From Alphaproteobacteria bacterium (GTDB lineage Bacteria; Pseudomonadota; Alphaproteobacteria; UBA7985; JAUIBT01): DNA of 64,000 nt. Below, in pieces: positions 25,267-34,533 of the stretch. The stretch is taken from positions 1-64,000 of the forward strand of contig JAUIBT010000019.1 of the NCBI GenBank assembly GCA_030428255.1, written 5' to 3'. The notes under the pieces were generated by a model. It was not told the DNA's origin. It searched no databases and saw nothing but the letters and a program-made list of their open reading frames with translations. Position numbers and translations under genes: made by a program. The stretch's first letter is position 1; each line of letters starts with the position of its first letter.

Positions 25267-27615
25267 ATGTCAGACCTTGCATTTAAGAAGATTGCCGTTA
25301 TTGGCTCAGGAACCATGGGCAGCGCGATTGCCGGACAAATCGCCAACGCGGGGCACGCGGTGCTGTTGCTCGACCTGCCCGCCCGCGAGGGGCAGGACAA
25401 GAGCCCGGCTGAAGCCGCGATTGACCGTTTGCTGGCTTCCGATCCGCCAGCACTGATGCACAAGGGTAGAGCCAAGCTGATCGCAACCGGCGATATCGAA
25501 AACGACTTTGACCAGCTGGCCGACTGTGACTGGATCATCGAGGCCATCGTCGAGCGCTTGCCGCTGAAGAAGTCGCTCTATCAGCGCCTTGATGCGGTCA
25601 TCAAGCCCGACTGTATCGTGACCTCTAACACCTCGACCATCCCGATCAAGCTGCTGGTTGAGGACATGCCCAGCAGCTTCCGCCAACGTTTTGCCATCAC
25701 CCACTACTTCAACCCGGTGCGCTACATGCGCTTGCTGGAGCTGGTGAGCGGTGAGGAGACCTCGCCCGCCATCATCGACAAGCTGGCGGCCTTCAACGAC
25801 CAGGAACTGGGTAAAGGTGTAGTGGTCTGCGCTGACACACCCGGCTTTTTGGGCAACCGCGTCGGCGTTTTTGCTCTGCAAGTGGGGCTGGATGAGGCCG
25901 CCCGCCAGGGCCTGGATATCGAGGATGCGGACGCTTTGGCGGGCCGTCCCTTGGGGATTCCGAAAACCGGCGTCTTCGGACTCTATGATTTGATTGGCGT
26001 GGACCTCATGTCCGACGTGGTGGATACGCTGGAGGATATCTTGCCCGATGGCGATGCCTTCTTCGAGGTTGGAAAAAAGGGGCCCGTGCGCGCCTTGATC
26101 TCGACCATGATCGCCGAGGGATTCACGGGTGAAAAGTCTGGCAAAGGCGGCTTCTTCCGCAAGGACGAGGCTGGGGGCAAGCTGGCCATCGACCTTGCAA
26201 CCGGCCAAGCCCGCAGCGCTAAGACCGATCTGCCGCTCAAGGCTCTGCGTGCAGCAGAGTTGACCGCAGAAGGTGGCGAGCCGCTGGAGGCTTTGATTGC
26301 CCCGCTGGACAACAGCGAAGGTGAGGCCGTCGCAACCCGCTTCTGTCGCCGCTATTTGGCGCGAGTGCTGGCCTATGCCGCCAGCCTCATTCCGGCCGTG
26401 ACCCGCTCTCCGCAAGACATCGACGACGCCTTGAAGCTCGGCTTTAACTGGCAGCGCGGCCCCTTCGAAATGATGGATGCCATCGGCGCGGCCCGCTTGC
26501 TGCCCATGATCGAAGAAGCTGGTCTGGAGATTCCTGAGGCACTGCGCTCTGGGCAACCCTTCTATCAGCCTGCAAACGGCGCGCTGTCGGTGCGCGTCGA
26601 GGGCGCCTACCAGCCGATCAAGTTGCCCGAAAACACCATCCGCTTTTCCATGCTGCGGCGGGCTCTGACGCCGTTGAAGACCAATCGAGCCGCGAGCCTT
26701 TGGGCGTTAGACGGCGACCTGCGCTTGGTCGAATTCCACTCTAAGGCCAATGCACTGACTGCCGACTCGATGGCGATTGTGCGCGCGGCCGCCCAAGATC
26801 ATGGCCGAGGAATCCTGGTACACAACGATGCTCAGCACTTTTCGGCTGGTGTCGATCTGAACGCTTTTCGTCGTCTAATCGAAGCGCAAGATTGGGGCGG
26901 GATCGACGCCTTCTTGAACGACTTTCAACAAGCGGTTGCGGCGTTAAAGGCTTGTCCTGTGCCTGTCGTCGGCGCGCCTTCGGGCCTTGCACTGGGCGGC
27001 GGATTTGAAGTGCTGGCGCACTGTGACAAGCTGGTTTGCCATGCTAACTCCGTGCTGGGGTTGGTCGAGTGCGGCGTCGGCTTGGTCCCTGGCGGTGGTG
27101 GCGTCAAAGAGGCCATGGCACGTTGGCTCGAGGCTAGCGGCGGTGACGCTGAGGAGGCAGCCTGGCAAGCCTGGATGCAGCTTGGCTATTCGAAGACCGG
27201 CTCTAGCCCCGAGATGGCGGCCAAGCTGCAGTATTTTCTGCCAGATCGCGATGAGAGCGTCATGAACCGCGATAAGCTGATCCACCAAGGCAGCTTGGCG
27301 ATAGAGGCTTTGGCCCCTGGCTACCAAGCGCCAGCGCCGCGCAGCCTGACCTTGCCCGGTCGCGCAATCCTGGCGCGCATGGAAAGCTTCATGGACGATG
27401 GCATTGCCAAAGGCTGGTTCTTTGCGCACGACAAGACCACGGCCATGGGCATTGCCAGCATTGTGGTCAACACTGAGGGCGACGCACCGCTGGTTGTCAG
27501 CGAACAAGACATGTATGACCGTGAGCGTGCAGCCTTTATTCGCTTGGCGCAAACGCCTCAAACGCATGCCCGCATAGCGGCGCTGTTGGACGATGGCCAG
27601 GCTTTGCGCAATTAG
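25267..27615 (+). CDS. 3-hydroxyacyl-CoA dehydrogenase / enoyl-CoA hydratase (FadN type)
   Basis: 782 residues with a TAGGAG ribosome binding site, 12 bases after the hydrolase. The NAD-binding GSGTMG is at 13-18, followed by the HAD N-domain to about 185 (catalytic His in ITHYFNP) and a HAD C-domain to about 290. A second HAD C-terminal half lies at about 350-430 and a crotonase domain at about 480-680 (GLALGGGFEVLAHCD and a GLVECGVGLVPGGGG segment). Dehydrogenase first and hydratase second is the FadN order, the reverse of FadB/FadJ. It acts in beta-oxidation; see findings for a possible link to methylthio-acyl-CoA. Confidence 0.9.
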   Translation: MSDLAFKKIAVIGSGTMGSAIAGQIANAGHAVLLLDLPAREGQDKSPAEAAIDRLLASDPPALMHKGRAKLIATGDIENDFDQLADCDWIIEAIVERLPLKKSLYQRLDAVIKPDCIVTSNTSTIPIKLLVEDMPSSFRQRFAITHYFNPVRYMRLLELVSGEETSPAIIDKLAAFNDQELGKGVVVCADTPGFLGNRVGVFALQVGLDEAARQGLDIEDADALAGRPLGIPKTGVFGLYDLIGVDLMSDVVDTLEDILPDGDAFFEVGKKGPVRALISTMIAEGFTGEKSGKGGFFRKDEAGGKLAIDLATGQARSAKTDLPLKALRAAELTAEGGEPLEALIAPLDNSEGEAVATRFCRRYLARVLAYAASLIPAVTRSPQDIDDALKLGFNWQRGPFEMMDAIGAARLLPMIEEAGLEIPEALRSGQPFYQPANGALSVRVEGAYQPIKLPENTIRFSMLRRALTPLKTNRAASLWALDGDLRLVEFHSKANALTADSMAIVRAAAQDHGRGILVHNDAQHFSAGVDLNAFRRLIEAQDWGGIDAFLNDFQQAVAALKACPVPVVGAPSGLALGGGFEVLAHCDKLVCHANSVLGLVECGVGLVPGGGGVKEAMARWLEASGGDAEEAAWQAWMQLGYSKTGSSPEMAAKLQYFLPDRDESVMNRDKLIHQGSLAIEALAPGYQAPAPRSLTLPGRAILARMESFMDDGIAKGWFFAHDKTTAMGIASIVVNTEGDAPLVVSEQDMYDRERAAFIRLAQTPQTHARIAALLDDGQALRN

Positions 27616-27679
27616 CGCGCCTGCCTTCTGGTGTGCGCGATGAGGCCTTGGACAACACGAAGGCTCTAAGGGGGCAGGC

Positions 27680-28741
27680 ATGGCACAGACCGATCCGAAC
27701 GCAGCGCGTGCTGAGCAGGATCGCATTTATATGCGTCAGGCCATTGCCCTGGCCCACGAAGGTTTGGGTGCGACGGCCGAAAATCCAAGCGTCGGTTGTG
27801 TTTTGGTGGCCGATGGCGAAGTTGTGGGCCAAGCCCGCACGGCTGATGGCGGACGCCCGCACGCAGAGACCCAGGCCCTGGCGCAAGCAGGGCCAAGGGC
27901 AAGAGGAGCCACAGCTTACGTCACTCTGGAGCCCTGCAGTCACCTCGGCCAGACACCGCCTTGCAGTCAGGCCCTGTTGGACGCGGGAATCGCGCGCTTG
28001 GTGGTTGCTTGTCAGGACCCAGATGCGCGCGTGGCGGGGCGCGGGCTGCGTGCTTTGGAAGCCGCAGGCATCGAGGTTGAATGCGGCTGTTTGAGCGAGG
28101 AAGCTCAGCGCGATCTGGCGGGTTATCTTTGCCGACAAAAGCGTGGGCGTCCGTTGGTAACGCTCAAAGTGGCCGCCAGCTTAGACGGCAAAATCGCACT
28201 GGCCAATGGGGCGAGCCAGTGGATCACAGGACCCGAAGCACGCGAGCAGGGACACCGCTTGCGGGCGCAAAGCAACCTCATCATCACGGGGTCGGGCACT
28301 ATTCTGGCTGACGACGCCAAGCTGACGTGCCGGCTTGCTGGTCTTGAGGCGCGCTCGCCACGGCGTCTAGTGCTGGATCGCAGGGCACGGGTGCCCAAGT
28401 CCGCTTCCGTGTTCGATGATCAGGACCTAGCAGAAACGCTGCATTTGGTCGGTGCGGAGGCCGAGGACTTGACCGCTTTAATGCAAGCTCTTGGCGGCCA
28501 AGGGCACAACGCCGCCTTGCTTGAGGCTGGCCCCGGCCTCGCGACCGCATTCCTAGAATGCGGGCTGGTGGATCGCCTGGCTTGGTTCGTTGCCCCTAAG
28601 ATTATGGGCGGCGATGCCCGTTCCGCGCTGGGCGCTCTTGGCTTGGAGACCATGCAGGCGGTGCAGGCTTGGGATGTGCTTGAAGAAAGACGCTTGGGAC
28701 AAGACTGGTTTTTCTTGTTGCAGAGGCCCGCTTCGTCCTAA
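27680..28741 (+). CDS. ribD: Bifunctional riboflavin deaminase/reductase
   Basis: 353 residues. The N-terminal deaminase domain has H61-A-E63 and the zinc ligands C86 (EPCSH) and C95 (PPCS); the reductase domain starts near 150 (VTLKVAASLDGKIA). It converts the pyrimidinone product of GTP cyclohydrolase II to the ribitylamino form. The ATG at 27680 follows AAGGGGGCAGG. It heads the rib-nusB-thiL run. Confidence 0.95.
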   Translation: MAQTDPNAARAEQDRIYMRQAIALAHEGLGATAENPSVGCVLVADGEVVGQARTADGGRPHAETQALAQAGPRARGATAYVTLEPCSHLGQTPPCSQALLDAGIARLVVACQDPDARVAGRGLRALEAAGIEVECGCLSEEAQRDLAGYLCRQKRGRPLVTLKVAASLDGKIALANGASQWITGPEAREQGHRLRAQSNLIITGSGTILADDAKLTCRLAGLEARSPRRLVLDRRARVPKSASVFDDQDLAETLHLVGAEAEDLTALMQALGGQGHNAALLEAGPGLATAFLECGLVDRLAWFVAPKIMGGDARSALGALGLETMQAVQAWDVLEERRLGQDWFFLLQRPASS

Positions 28742-28779
28742 CCTTGGTGCAGCGCAATTTTGGCTTAGGAAACAAAAGA

Positions 28780-29388
28780 TTGTTTACAGGGATCGTTCAG
28801 ACCGTCGGGCGTGTCGTTGATGTCCAGGAGCAAGGCGGACGCCGCTTTACCATTCAGTCCGGCCTGAAGATGGCCGAGCTGAGCTTGGGAGCCTCCGTGT
28901 CACACTCGGGCTGTTGCTTGACAATCGAGTCGGCACAATCCCTGGACGAGGATCTGACGCAGCACACCGTTTTTGCCACCAACGAGACCCTGAGCTTGAC
29001 CACATTGGCAAACTGGGGCGTTGATACTGAAATCAATCTGGAACCGTCTTTGTGCCTGGGAGATGAGCTTGGCGGGCATCTGGTCTTTAGCCACGTTGAC
29101 GGCCTGGCGCAGCTTCAGTCCATTGCCCGCGATGGCGACGGCTGGCGGTTTCGATTTGCTCTGCCGCAAGCGCTTGCGGGCCTGGTGGCGGGCAAGGGCT
29201 CGGTGGCGCTGGACGGCATATCGCTGACCGTGACCGACGTTGATGCGGCCAGTTTTGGCATTGCGGTGATCCCCCATACCTATGAAGTGACCACCTTGCG
29301 GCACCGCAAAGTCGGTGATTTCTTGAATTTTGAGGCGGATATGCTGGCGCGCTATGTCCAGCGGCAGCTTTCCTTCTTGCAGAACTAG
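28780..29388 (+). CDS. ribE: Riboflavin synthase alpha subunit
   Basis: I place the start at a TTG at 28780. It gives the invariant N-terminus MFTGIVQ of the enzyme and has AGGA nine bases upstream; a longer frame from 28744 would add 12 foreign residues. The 202-residue product has two lumazine-binding repeats (1-97 and 98-195) with the pairs FTGIVQTVG and GHLVFSHVDG. It dismutates two lumazines to riboflavin. It is also called ribC in some species. Confidence 0.93.
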   Translation: MFTGIVQTVGRVVDVQEQGGRRFTIQSGLKMAELSLGASVSHSGCCLTIESAQSLDEDLTQHTVFATNETLSLTTLANWGVDTEINLEPSLCLGDELGGHLVFSHVDGLAQLQSIARDGDGWRFRFALPQALAGLVAGKGSVALDGISLTVTDVDAASFGIAVIPHTYEVTTLRHRKVGDFLNFEADMLARYVQRQLSFLQN

Positions 29389-29474
29389 GCAAAACCTGCC
29401 ACCTCCAGCGGAAGAAACCCAACGCGCATCGCCGCTATGGGCTTTGGCCATTTGAAGAAAGAAATGTGGAAACC

Positions 29475-29963
29475 ATGGAAGAACCTGCACGCGTCCTGAT
29501 CGTTGAAGCGCGGTTTTACGATGATTTGGCGGACGAACTGGCCGCGGGTGCCATCGAAGCCTTGCAAGAAGCAGGCGTTGAAATCGAACGCTTGCCGGTG
29601 CCGGGCGTCCTTGAGGTTCCGTCTGCAATTTCCTTGGCCGAAGGATCGGCGGAATACGATGCTTATGTAGCGCTGGGCGTCGTCATTCGTGGCGAGACCT
29701 CCCACTACGACATCGTTGCGATTGAGTCTGCGCGGGCGCTGCAAACCTTGGCCATCGAGTTTGATTGCTGCATCGGCAATGGTATTTTGACGGTGGAGAA
29801 CGGCGACCAAGCCTGGGCGCGTGCGCGCCGTAGCGAGAAGAACAAGGGACGTGACGCGGCGATTGCGGCTTTGCGCATGCTGGAGATTAAAAACCGCTTT
29901 TCCCCGAACCTTGAAGAGGTGCTGGCGGAGAGCAAACTGACCATCACCAGCGAACGAGATTAA
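29475..29963 (+). CDS. ribH: 6,7-dimethyl-8-ribityllumazine synthase
   Basis: 162 residues from the ATG at 29475; a GTG at 29466 is an alternative. Motifs include EARFYDDL (ring-binding aromatic), VPGVLEVP, the GVVIRGETSHYD phosphate/substrate loop with catalytic His, and GILTVEN. It supplies lumazine to riboflavin synthase. No ribA or ribB is between ribE and ribH; those activities must be encoded elsewhere. Confidence 0.95.
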   Translation: MEEPARVLIVEARFYDDLADELAAGAIEALQEAGVEIERLPVPGVLEVPSAISLAEGSAEYDAYVALGVVIRGETSHYDIVAIESARALQTLAIEFDCCIGNGILTVENGDQAWARARRSEKNKGRDAAIAALRMLEIKNRFSPNLEEVLAESKLTITSERD

Positions 29964-29967
29964 GAGC

Positions 29968-30477
29968 ATGCCTGGCGAACGACGCGCGAAAGACGCCAAA
30001 CAGGGCGGCGGCTCCTCCTTTTCAGACCGACGCCACGCGGCTCGATTTGCGGCCATTCAGGCCCTCTACGAACTGGATCAATCCACAGCTCCCAATTTGA
30101 ACGCCGTGTTGCGTGACTTCGTTCTGTTTCGTGCCCGCGAGGATCTGGAGGGCCTGCGGTTGGGCAAGTTCGACCGGAACCTGTTTCAAGAATTGGTGGC
30201 ACAGGTCTGGGAAGAGCGCGCGGACTTGGATGACATGGTCTCAGCCGTGCTGCCGCCCGACTGGAACTTGGAACGCATCGATCCGGTGCTGAAGGCGATA
30301 CTGCGCAGCGGCATTTGTGAATTGGCCAACAAACTCGATCTGCCCAAGGCGGTGGTGAACGCCGAATACGTGGCCCTAGCGCATCACTTTTTTGAGGGCA
30401 GTGAGCCCAAGATTGTCAATGCCGCACTGGAGACGATTGCCGCTACACTGCGCGATGGCGAGGCTTTTCCGCTTTAG
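29968..30477 (+). CDS. nusB: Transcription antitermination factor NusB
   Basis: 169 residues beginning 4 bases after the ribH stop. The N-terminal RRHAARFAAIQALYEL and the C-terminal LDLPKAVVNAEYVALAHHF are NusB signatures. With NusE it binds boxA RNA and supports rRNA antitermination. The ribH-nusB-thiL order is common in this class. Confidence 0.95.
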   Translation: MPGERRAKDAKQGGGSSFSDRRHAARFAAIQALYELDQSTAPNLNAVLRDFVLFRAREDLEGLRLGKFDRNLFQELVAQVWEERADLDDMVSAVLPPDWNLERIDPVLKAILRSGICELANKLDLPKAVVNAEYVALAHHFFEGSEPKIVNAALETIAATLRDGEAFPL

Positions 30478-30601
30478 AATCAAGACTTAGGCATGCGTGT
30501 TGGTGGATTGGCAGGAAGTGACTTACTGAGCCCGCGCCTTGGCCATCGCACGAGCGAGGCCAAGCGGGCTTGAGCACCAGGAAACGGCAAGAAGGGCTTC
30601 C

Positions 30602-31576
30602 ATGGTCGCAGAATTTGACCTGATTGATCGCTATTTTCGTCCTTTGGTTGCCGACGGCGATTTCGGCCAGCTCCTACGCGACGACTGCGCGCATCTGCCG
30701 TTGCGCGCGCTTGCTTCTGATTTGGTGCTGACCGTCGATACGCTGATCGAAGGGGTGCATTTCTTAGCCAGCGATCCGCCCGAGACTGTGGCCCGCAAAG
30801 CGCTGAGGGTCAACTTGTCCGACTTGGCTGCCAAGGGCGCGAGCCCTGTCGGCTGCCTGTTAGCCCTCAGCTTGCCCAGTTCAGCGCATGCACTCAAATC
30901 TGAAGCTTGGCTTGCCGATTTTGCGCGTGGCCTGGCGCTGGATTTGCAGCAGTTCGATTTGCAGCTCCTGGGCGGCGATACCACCAGCGGGCCGGGGCCT
31001 TTGAGCATTAGCATCACGGCGCTGGGACACGCCACGGGGGCGGCGGCTTCACAGCCTCCCATGTTGCGCGGTGCAGGACGCGCGGGGGATCTGCTCTGCG
31101 TTACGGGGCCGATTGGCTGGGGCTATCTGGGCCTTCAAGTCCTGCAAGGCGGGCTCGATCTGCCCGAGGCCACCAAGCGCCAAGCCATCCAGCACTATCG
31201 CTTGCCCGAGCCGCGCTTGCGAGAGGGGGCGTTGCTGCGCGGCAGCGGCACGGTTCATGCCTGCATGGATATTTCTGATGGCCTAGTCGCCGACGCGCGC
31301 CACCTGGCCGATGCGGCGGGGCTGGCCTGCCTCTTGGACTTGGCCAAGATACCGCTTGCTGAGCCGAAGTTGGACCCCGTGGCGCAAATCACCGGCGGCG
31401 ACGACTATCAATTGCTGTTTGCATGCCCGGGCGAAGCCGCAGAGGCGATCATGACGCAACTGGAGCAGGGCGCGATCATCGGTCGCTTGACGCAGGGCCA
31501 GGGATTGACCTTGTTAGATGCCGACGGCAACGCGCTTCGCCTTGCCAAGGAAGGATACGTTCATGCCAAGCCCTAA
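30602..31576 (+). CDS. thiL: Thiamine-monophosphate kinase
   Basis: 324 residues from the ATG at 30602 (AAGAAGGG upstream). Features of the PurM/ThiL fold are RDDCAHLPL, the VDTLIEGVHF substrate/metal site, RVNLSDLAAKGASP, GGDTTSGPG and MDISDGLVADARHL. It phosphorylates TMP to TPP. Its 3' end overlaps the MFS gene by 14 bases. Confidence 0.95.
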   Translation: MVAEFDLIDRYFRPLVADGDFGQLLRDDCAHLPLRALASDLVLTVDTLIEGVHFLASDPPETVARKALRVNLSDLAAKGASPVGCLLALSLPSSAHALKSEAWLADFARGLALDLQQFDLQLLGGDTTSGPGPLSISITALGHATGAAASQPPMLRGAGRAGDLLCVTGPIGWGYLGLQVLQGGLDLPEATKRQAIQHYRLPEPRLREGALLRGSGTVHACMDISDGLVADARHLADAAGLACLLDLAKIPLAEPKLDPVAQITGGDDYQLLFACPGEAAEAIMTQLEQGAIIGRLTQGQGLTLLDADGNALRLAKEGYVHAKP

Positions 31577-32795
31577 CGCGCCCACCACTTTGCTCTTGCG
31601 CCTCTTTCCAGGTATGAACCGCAATATAGCGTTGTTGATCGTGGCTCTGGCCTTTGGTCAATCGACCTTGGTTATGCTCATCGCCACCTCGACCTTGGCC
31701 GCCGTCTACATCGTTGACGACAAGTCTATGGCCTTCTTGCCCACGGCCTTGCAGTTCTTCGGCATGTTTGTGGCGACCATCCCAGCCGCCTATTTGATGA
31801 AGCTGATTGGGCGGCGCTGGGGCACCAGCATCGGCGCTTTGGCGGGTATCGTTGCTGGGGGCTTGTCATGCTACGCGGTCTTGATAGGCAGTTTTTGGCT
31901 GCTGTGCGTTGGTGGCTTTTTGTTCGGCCTGCATTCGATCGTCATCAATCAGATGCGCTTTGCGGCCGTTGAGGCAGCGACGCCCGGCTTTCAGGCCAAC
32001 GCCATATCTTACGTCATGATCGGCGGCGTTGTGGCCGCGGTCATGGGGCCCATGCTGGCCACAGCGGCCAAGGACTGGCTTGCACCTATCAGCTTTGCAG
32101 GGGTCTACTTGGCGGTCATGCTGCTGATGATCGCAGCCCTGGTCATCGTGCAGTTCACCGACATTCCGGCACCAAAGCCCGAAGGGCGCGCCGATGATGT
32201 GCGCAGCCTGCCAGCCTTGGTGTTCAGACCTCGATTCTTGGTTGCCATGGTCTCAGCTATGGTCGGCTATGGCGTGATGAACTTCATGATGGTTCCGACG
32301 CCTTTGGCGATGGCCGCCTGTGGATTTGAAGCCAGCGACTCCAACACCGTTGTGTCCCTGCACGTCTTGGGGATGTTTGTGCCATCATTCTTTACGGGCC
32401 GCCTGATTACCCGTTACGGGGTCGAGCGCATCATCTTGATCGGCGCACTGCTGCTGCTCGCGGCGGCGGGGGTTGCCCTCAGCGGCATCGGGTTTGGGCA
32501 CTTCTCTGTCGCTTTGATCGCGCTCGGCATTGGCTGGAATTTCACCTTCATCGGTGGCACGGCCATGTTGGCCCAAGAATACCGCCCCCAGGAGCGCGCA
32601 AAAGCCCAATCTGTCAATGATTTAGCCGTGTTCAGCCTGGTCTCCATCTCCTCCATGACCGCGGGGCGCGTTCTGGAAGCAGGCGGTTGGGTTAGCGTTG
32701 CCTTGACCGTGGTGCCGGTGACGGCGCTGATCTTCGTGGCCTTGCTGGTTGGATTCATGGTCAAGAAATCGGAGCACAGCGCCGCAGGCTCTTGA
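31563..32795 (+). CDS. MFS transporter, unknown substrate
   Basis: 410 residues with about 12 hydrophobic helices and AAGGA upstream of the ATG at 31563. The helix 2-3 loop IGRRWGTSIGALAG matches the MFS A-motif region. The protein resembles YcaD/RhtX-like single-component transporters, but no substrate can be read from the sequence. Overlap with thiL suggests co-transcription, which hints weakly at vitamin or cofactor transport. Confidence 0.85.
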   Translation: MPSPNAPTTLLLRLFPGMNRNIALLIVALAFGQSTLVMLIATSTLAAVYIVDDKSMAFLPTALQFFGMFVATIPAAYLMKLIGRRWGTSIGALAGIVAGGLSCYAVLIGSFWLLCVGGFLFGLHSIVINQMRFAAVEAATPGFQANAISYVMIGGVVAAVMGPMLATAAKDWLAPISFAGVYLAVMLLMIAALVIVQFTDIPAPKPEGRADDVRSLPALVFRPRFLVAMVSAMVGYGVMNFMMVPTPLAMAACGFEASDSNTVVSLHVLGMFVPSFFTGRLITRYGVERIILIGALLLLAAAGVALSGIGFGHFSVALIALGIGWNFTFIGGTAMLAQEYRPQERAKAQSVNDLAVFSLVSISSMTAGRVLEAGGWVSVALTVVPVTALIFVALLVGFMVKKSEHSAAGS

Positions 32796-32854
32796 GCCAG
32801 CCAGCCAGCTTTGCCATAAGGCGGCGACTTCATTGAACCTGAAAGGATCCCGGC

Positions 32855-33382
32855 GTGGACATTTCTAAGATCTCCATGGGCAAAGACGCCCCGCGTGACA
32901 TCAATGTGATTATCGAGGTTCCGGCCAATGCCGATCCCGTCAAATACGAGTTTGACAAGGACGCGGGTGCCATCATCGTTGATCGCATCATTCACACGCC
33001 CATGTTCTACCCCTGCAACTACGGCTTCATGCCCCACACCCTGTCTGAAGACGGCGACCCGGTGGACGTGTTGGTCGTTGGCCGTCACCAGTTGATGCCC
33101 GGCTCGGTCATCCGCACGGTTCCTGTTGGTGTGCTGGTGATGGAAGACGACGGCGGCAAGGACGAGAAAATCCTGGCGGTGCCGCACACTAAGATCGACC
33201 CCTTTTACAAGGGCATCGAGTCATACGAGCAACTGCCAGAAAACCTGATCGCGCAGATCAAGCACTTCTTTGAGCACTACAAGGATTTGGAGCCAGGCAA
33301 GTGGGTGCGTGTGGAAGGCTGGAAAGGCCGCGAGGACGCTGAGCGTTTGATTCAAGAAGCCATCGAGCGAGCTGCTAAGTGA
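32855..33382 (+). CDS. ppa: Inorganic pyrophosphatase (family I)
   Basis: 175 residues from a GTG at 32855 with GAAAGGAT upstream. The family signature D66-G-D68-P-V-D71 is present along with NYGFMPHTL. It hydrolyses pyrophosphate in the cytoplasm and pulls biosynthetic reactions forward. Confidence 0.96.
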   Translation: MDISKISMGKDAPRDINVIIEVPANADPVKYEFDKDAGAIIVDRIIHTPMFYPCNYGFMPHTLSEDGDPVDVLVVGRHQLMPGSVIRTVPVGVLVMEDDGGKDEKILAVPHTKIDPFYKGIESYEQLPENLIAQIKHFFEHYKDLEPGKWVRVEGWKGREDAERLIQEAIERAAK

Positions 33383-33452
33383 AACCTGGGCAGCGTCGGC
33401 TTGACTGGTGCTGAGGCTGCCATGACCGGCGGTGACAACCCCTATGTGTCCG

Positions 33453-33485
33453 CAAAAAAAGGGGGGAGGCAAAAGCTGCCTCCCC
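33453..33485 (-). terminator. Terminator of the leftward metallopeptidase-like gene
   Basis: Read leftward, GGGGAGGCA (33485-33477) pairs with TGCCTCCCC (33471-33463) around a 5-base loop and is followed by CC and seven T. It also marks the 3' boundary of ppa. Confidence 0.88.
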
Positions 33486-33518
33486 AGTCGGACACCCTCA
33501 TTCAGTATCTGTTAGGGT

Positions 33519-34370
33519 TCAAAGGCTAGCGCGAATGTGCGCACGCAGTTGGACCATTTCGGGATACTGATAGAAGAACTGGATTTTCTGCGCCGACAGG
33601 CTGTTGTCCTGTGGTGTTGGGCGCAGAATGAAAGCGGTAAAGGTCTCGACCATATCCTCAACGGGGTGGGTCGAGGCGTAGCCGGAGACGAAGCCCTGGG
33701 GGTGCGACTCCATAAAGCTGCGACGCGCCATTTGGGTCTGGCCGGACTGAACCCAAGCGGTCAGCATGGGCTGCCAATAGGCGTACATGTAGTGGTAGAG
33801 GTAAGAGGTCGGCTCGGCGCAGGCGTCGAAGGTAAAGAAGGTCTGGCACGAGGCACGTGCTGCCTGAACTTCGCGCTGGTAAGCGGGTGTCTTTAGGGCA
33901 GCAAAGGCGCGGCGCGAGTGCTGCATCTGGCCAACGCGCTGAAACAAGATGTGCCCGAATTCGTGGATCAGGGAAGCGTCAAGCTCGGCTTTGTCTAGTC
34001 GGCCACCAGGAAAGACATCGGCTGGATCAATGCCCAAAACCCAGGCGCCGAACTGACGATCAGAAAGGCCAGAATAGGCCGTGATATTGCCATGGCCGTC
34101 AGACGCGATTTCGAACTCTTTGACCAAGGCGCTGTAGGAGGCAGGAAAGAGCTGATTGAAGCGCTGCCAGACGTAGGCATGGATTTGGCTGTCGCTTGTG
34201 AAGGCAGGCGTCGTGCTTGAACCACGGCCCCGCGACGCGAGCCACAGACCCGTCGGCCTTGCCTGGTAAGAGGCGATCAGCATTTGGGAGTCGATCGCAT
34301 AGCTTGGAAAACAGCAAGCGGATGCGATGATCAGCGCAGCAAAAATCTTGCGCACAAATCGGCTGGTCAT
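33519..34370 (-). CDS. Secreted HExxH zinc-metallopeptidase-like protein
   Basis: 283 residues. A signal peptide (hydrophobic 9-20) is followed by a likely cleavage site after PSYA. A zincin motif H136-E-F-G-H140 sits in LIHEFGHILFQ. About 100 residues later HPVEDMVETF (E238, E242) provides a candidate third zinc ligand, a pattern seen in putative zinc-binding metallopeptidase families with gluzincin character. Two Cys (near 175 and 184) could pair. The substrate is unknown. The gene is monocistronic with its own terminator. Confidence 0.75.
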   Translation of the reverse strand: MTSRFVRKIFAALIIASACCFPSYAIDSQMLIASYQARPTGLWLASRGRGSSTTPAFTSDSQIHAYVWQRFNQLFPASYSALVKEFEIASDGHGNITAYSGLSDRQFGAWVLGIDPADVFPGGRLDKAELDASLIHEFGHILFQRVGQMQHSRRAFAALKTPAYQREVQAARASCQTFFTFDACAEPTSYLYHYMYAYWQPMLTAWVQSGQTQMARRSFMESHPQGFVSGYASTHPVEDMVETFTAFILRPTPQDNSLSAQKIQFFYQYPEMVQLRAHIRASL

Positions 34371-34533
34371 TGAAATACCTAAAAAATTGGTATCGGCGCT
34401 CTTCTTTTGCGTCGCCTTGTTTTATCGAAATCATCAGAATACAGGTGACGGTCCAAGCGCCTTGCAAGAAGCAAAACTGCAGCGGAAAAACCCTAAGAGG
34501 CGAAAAATTTCCCCTTGCCGTTGCGGTAGCTGG

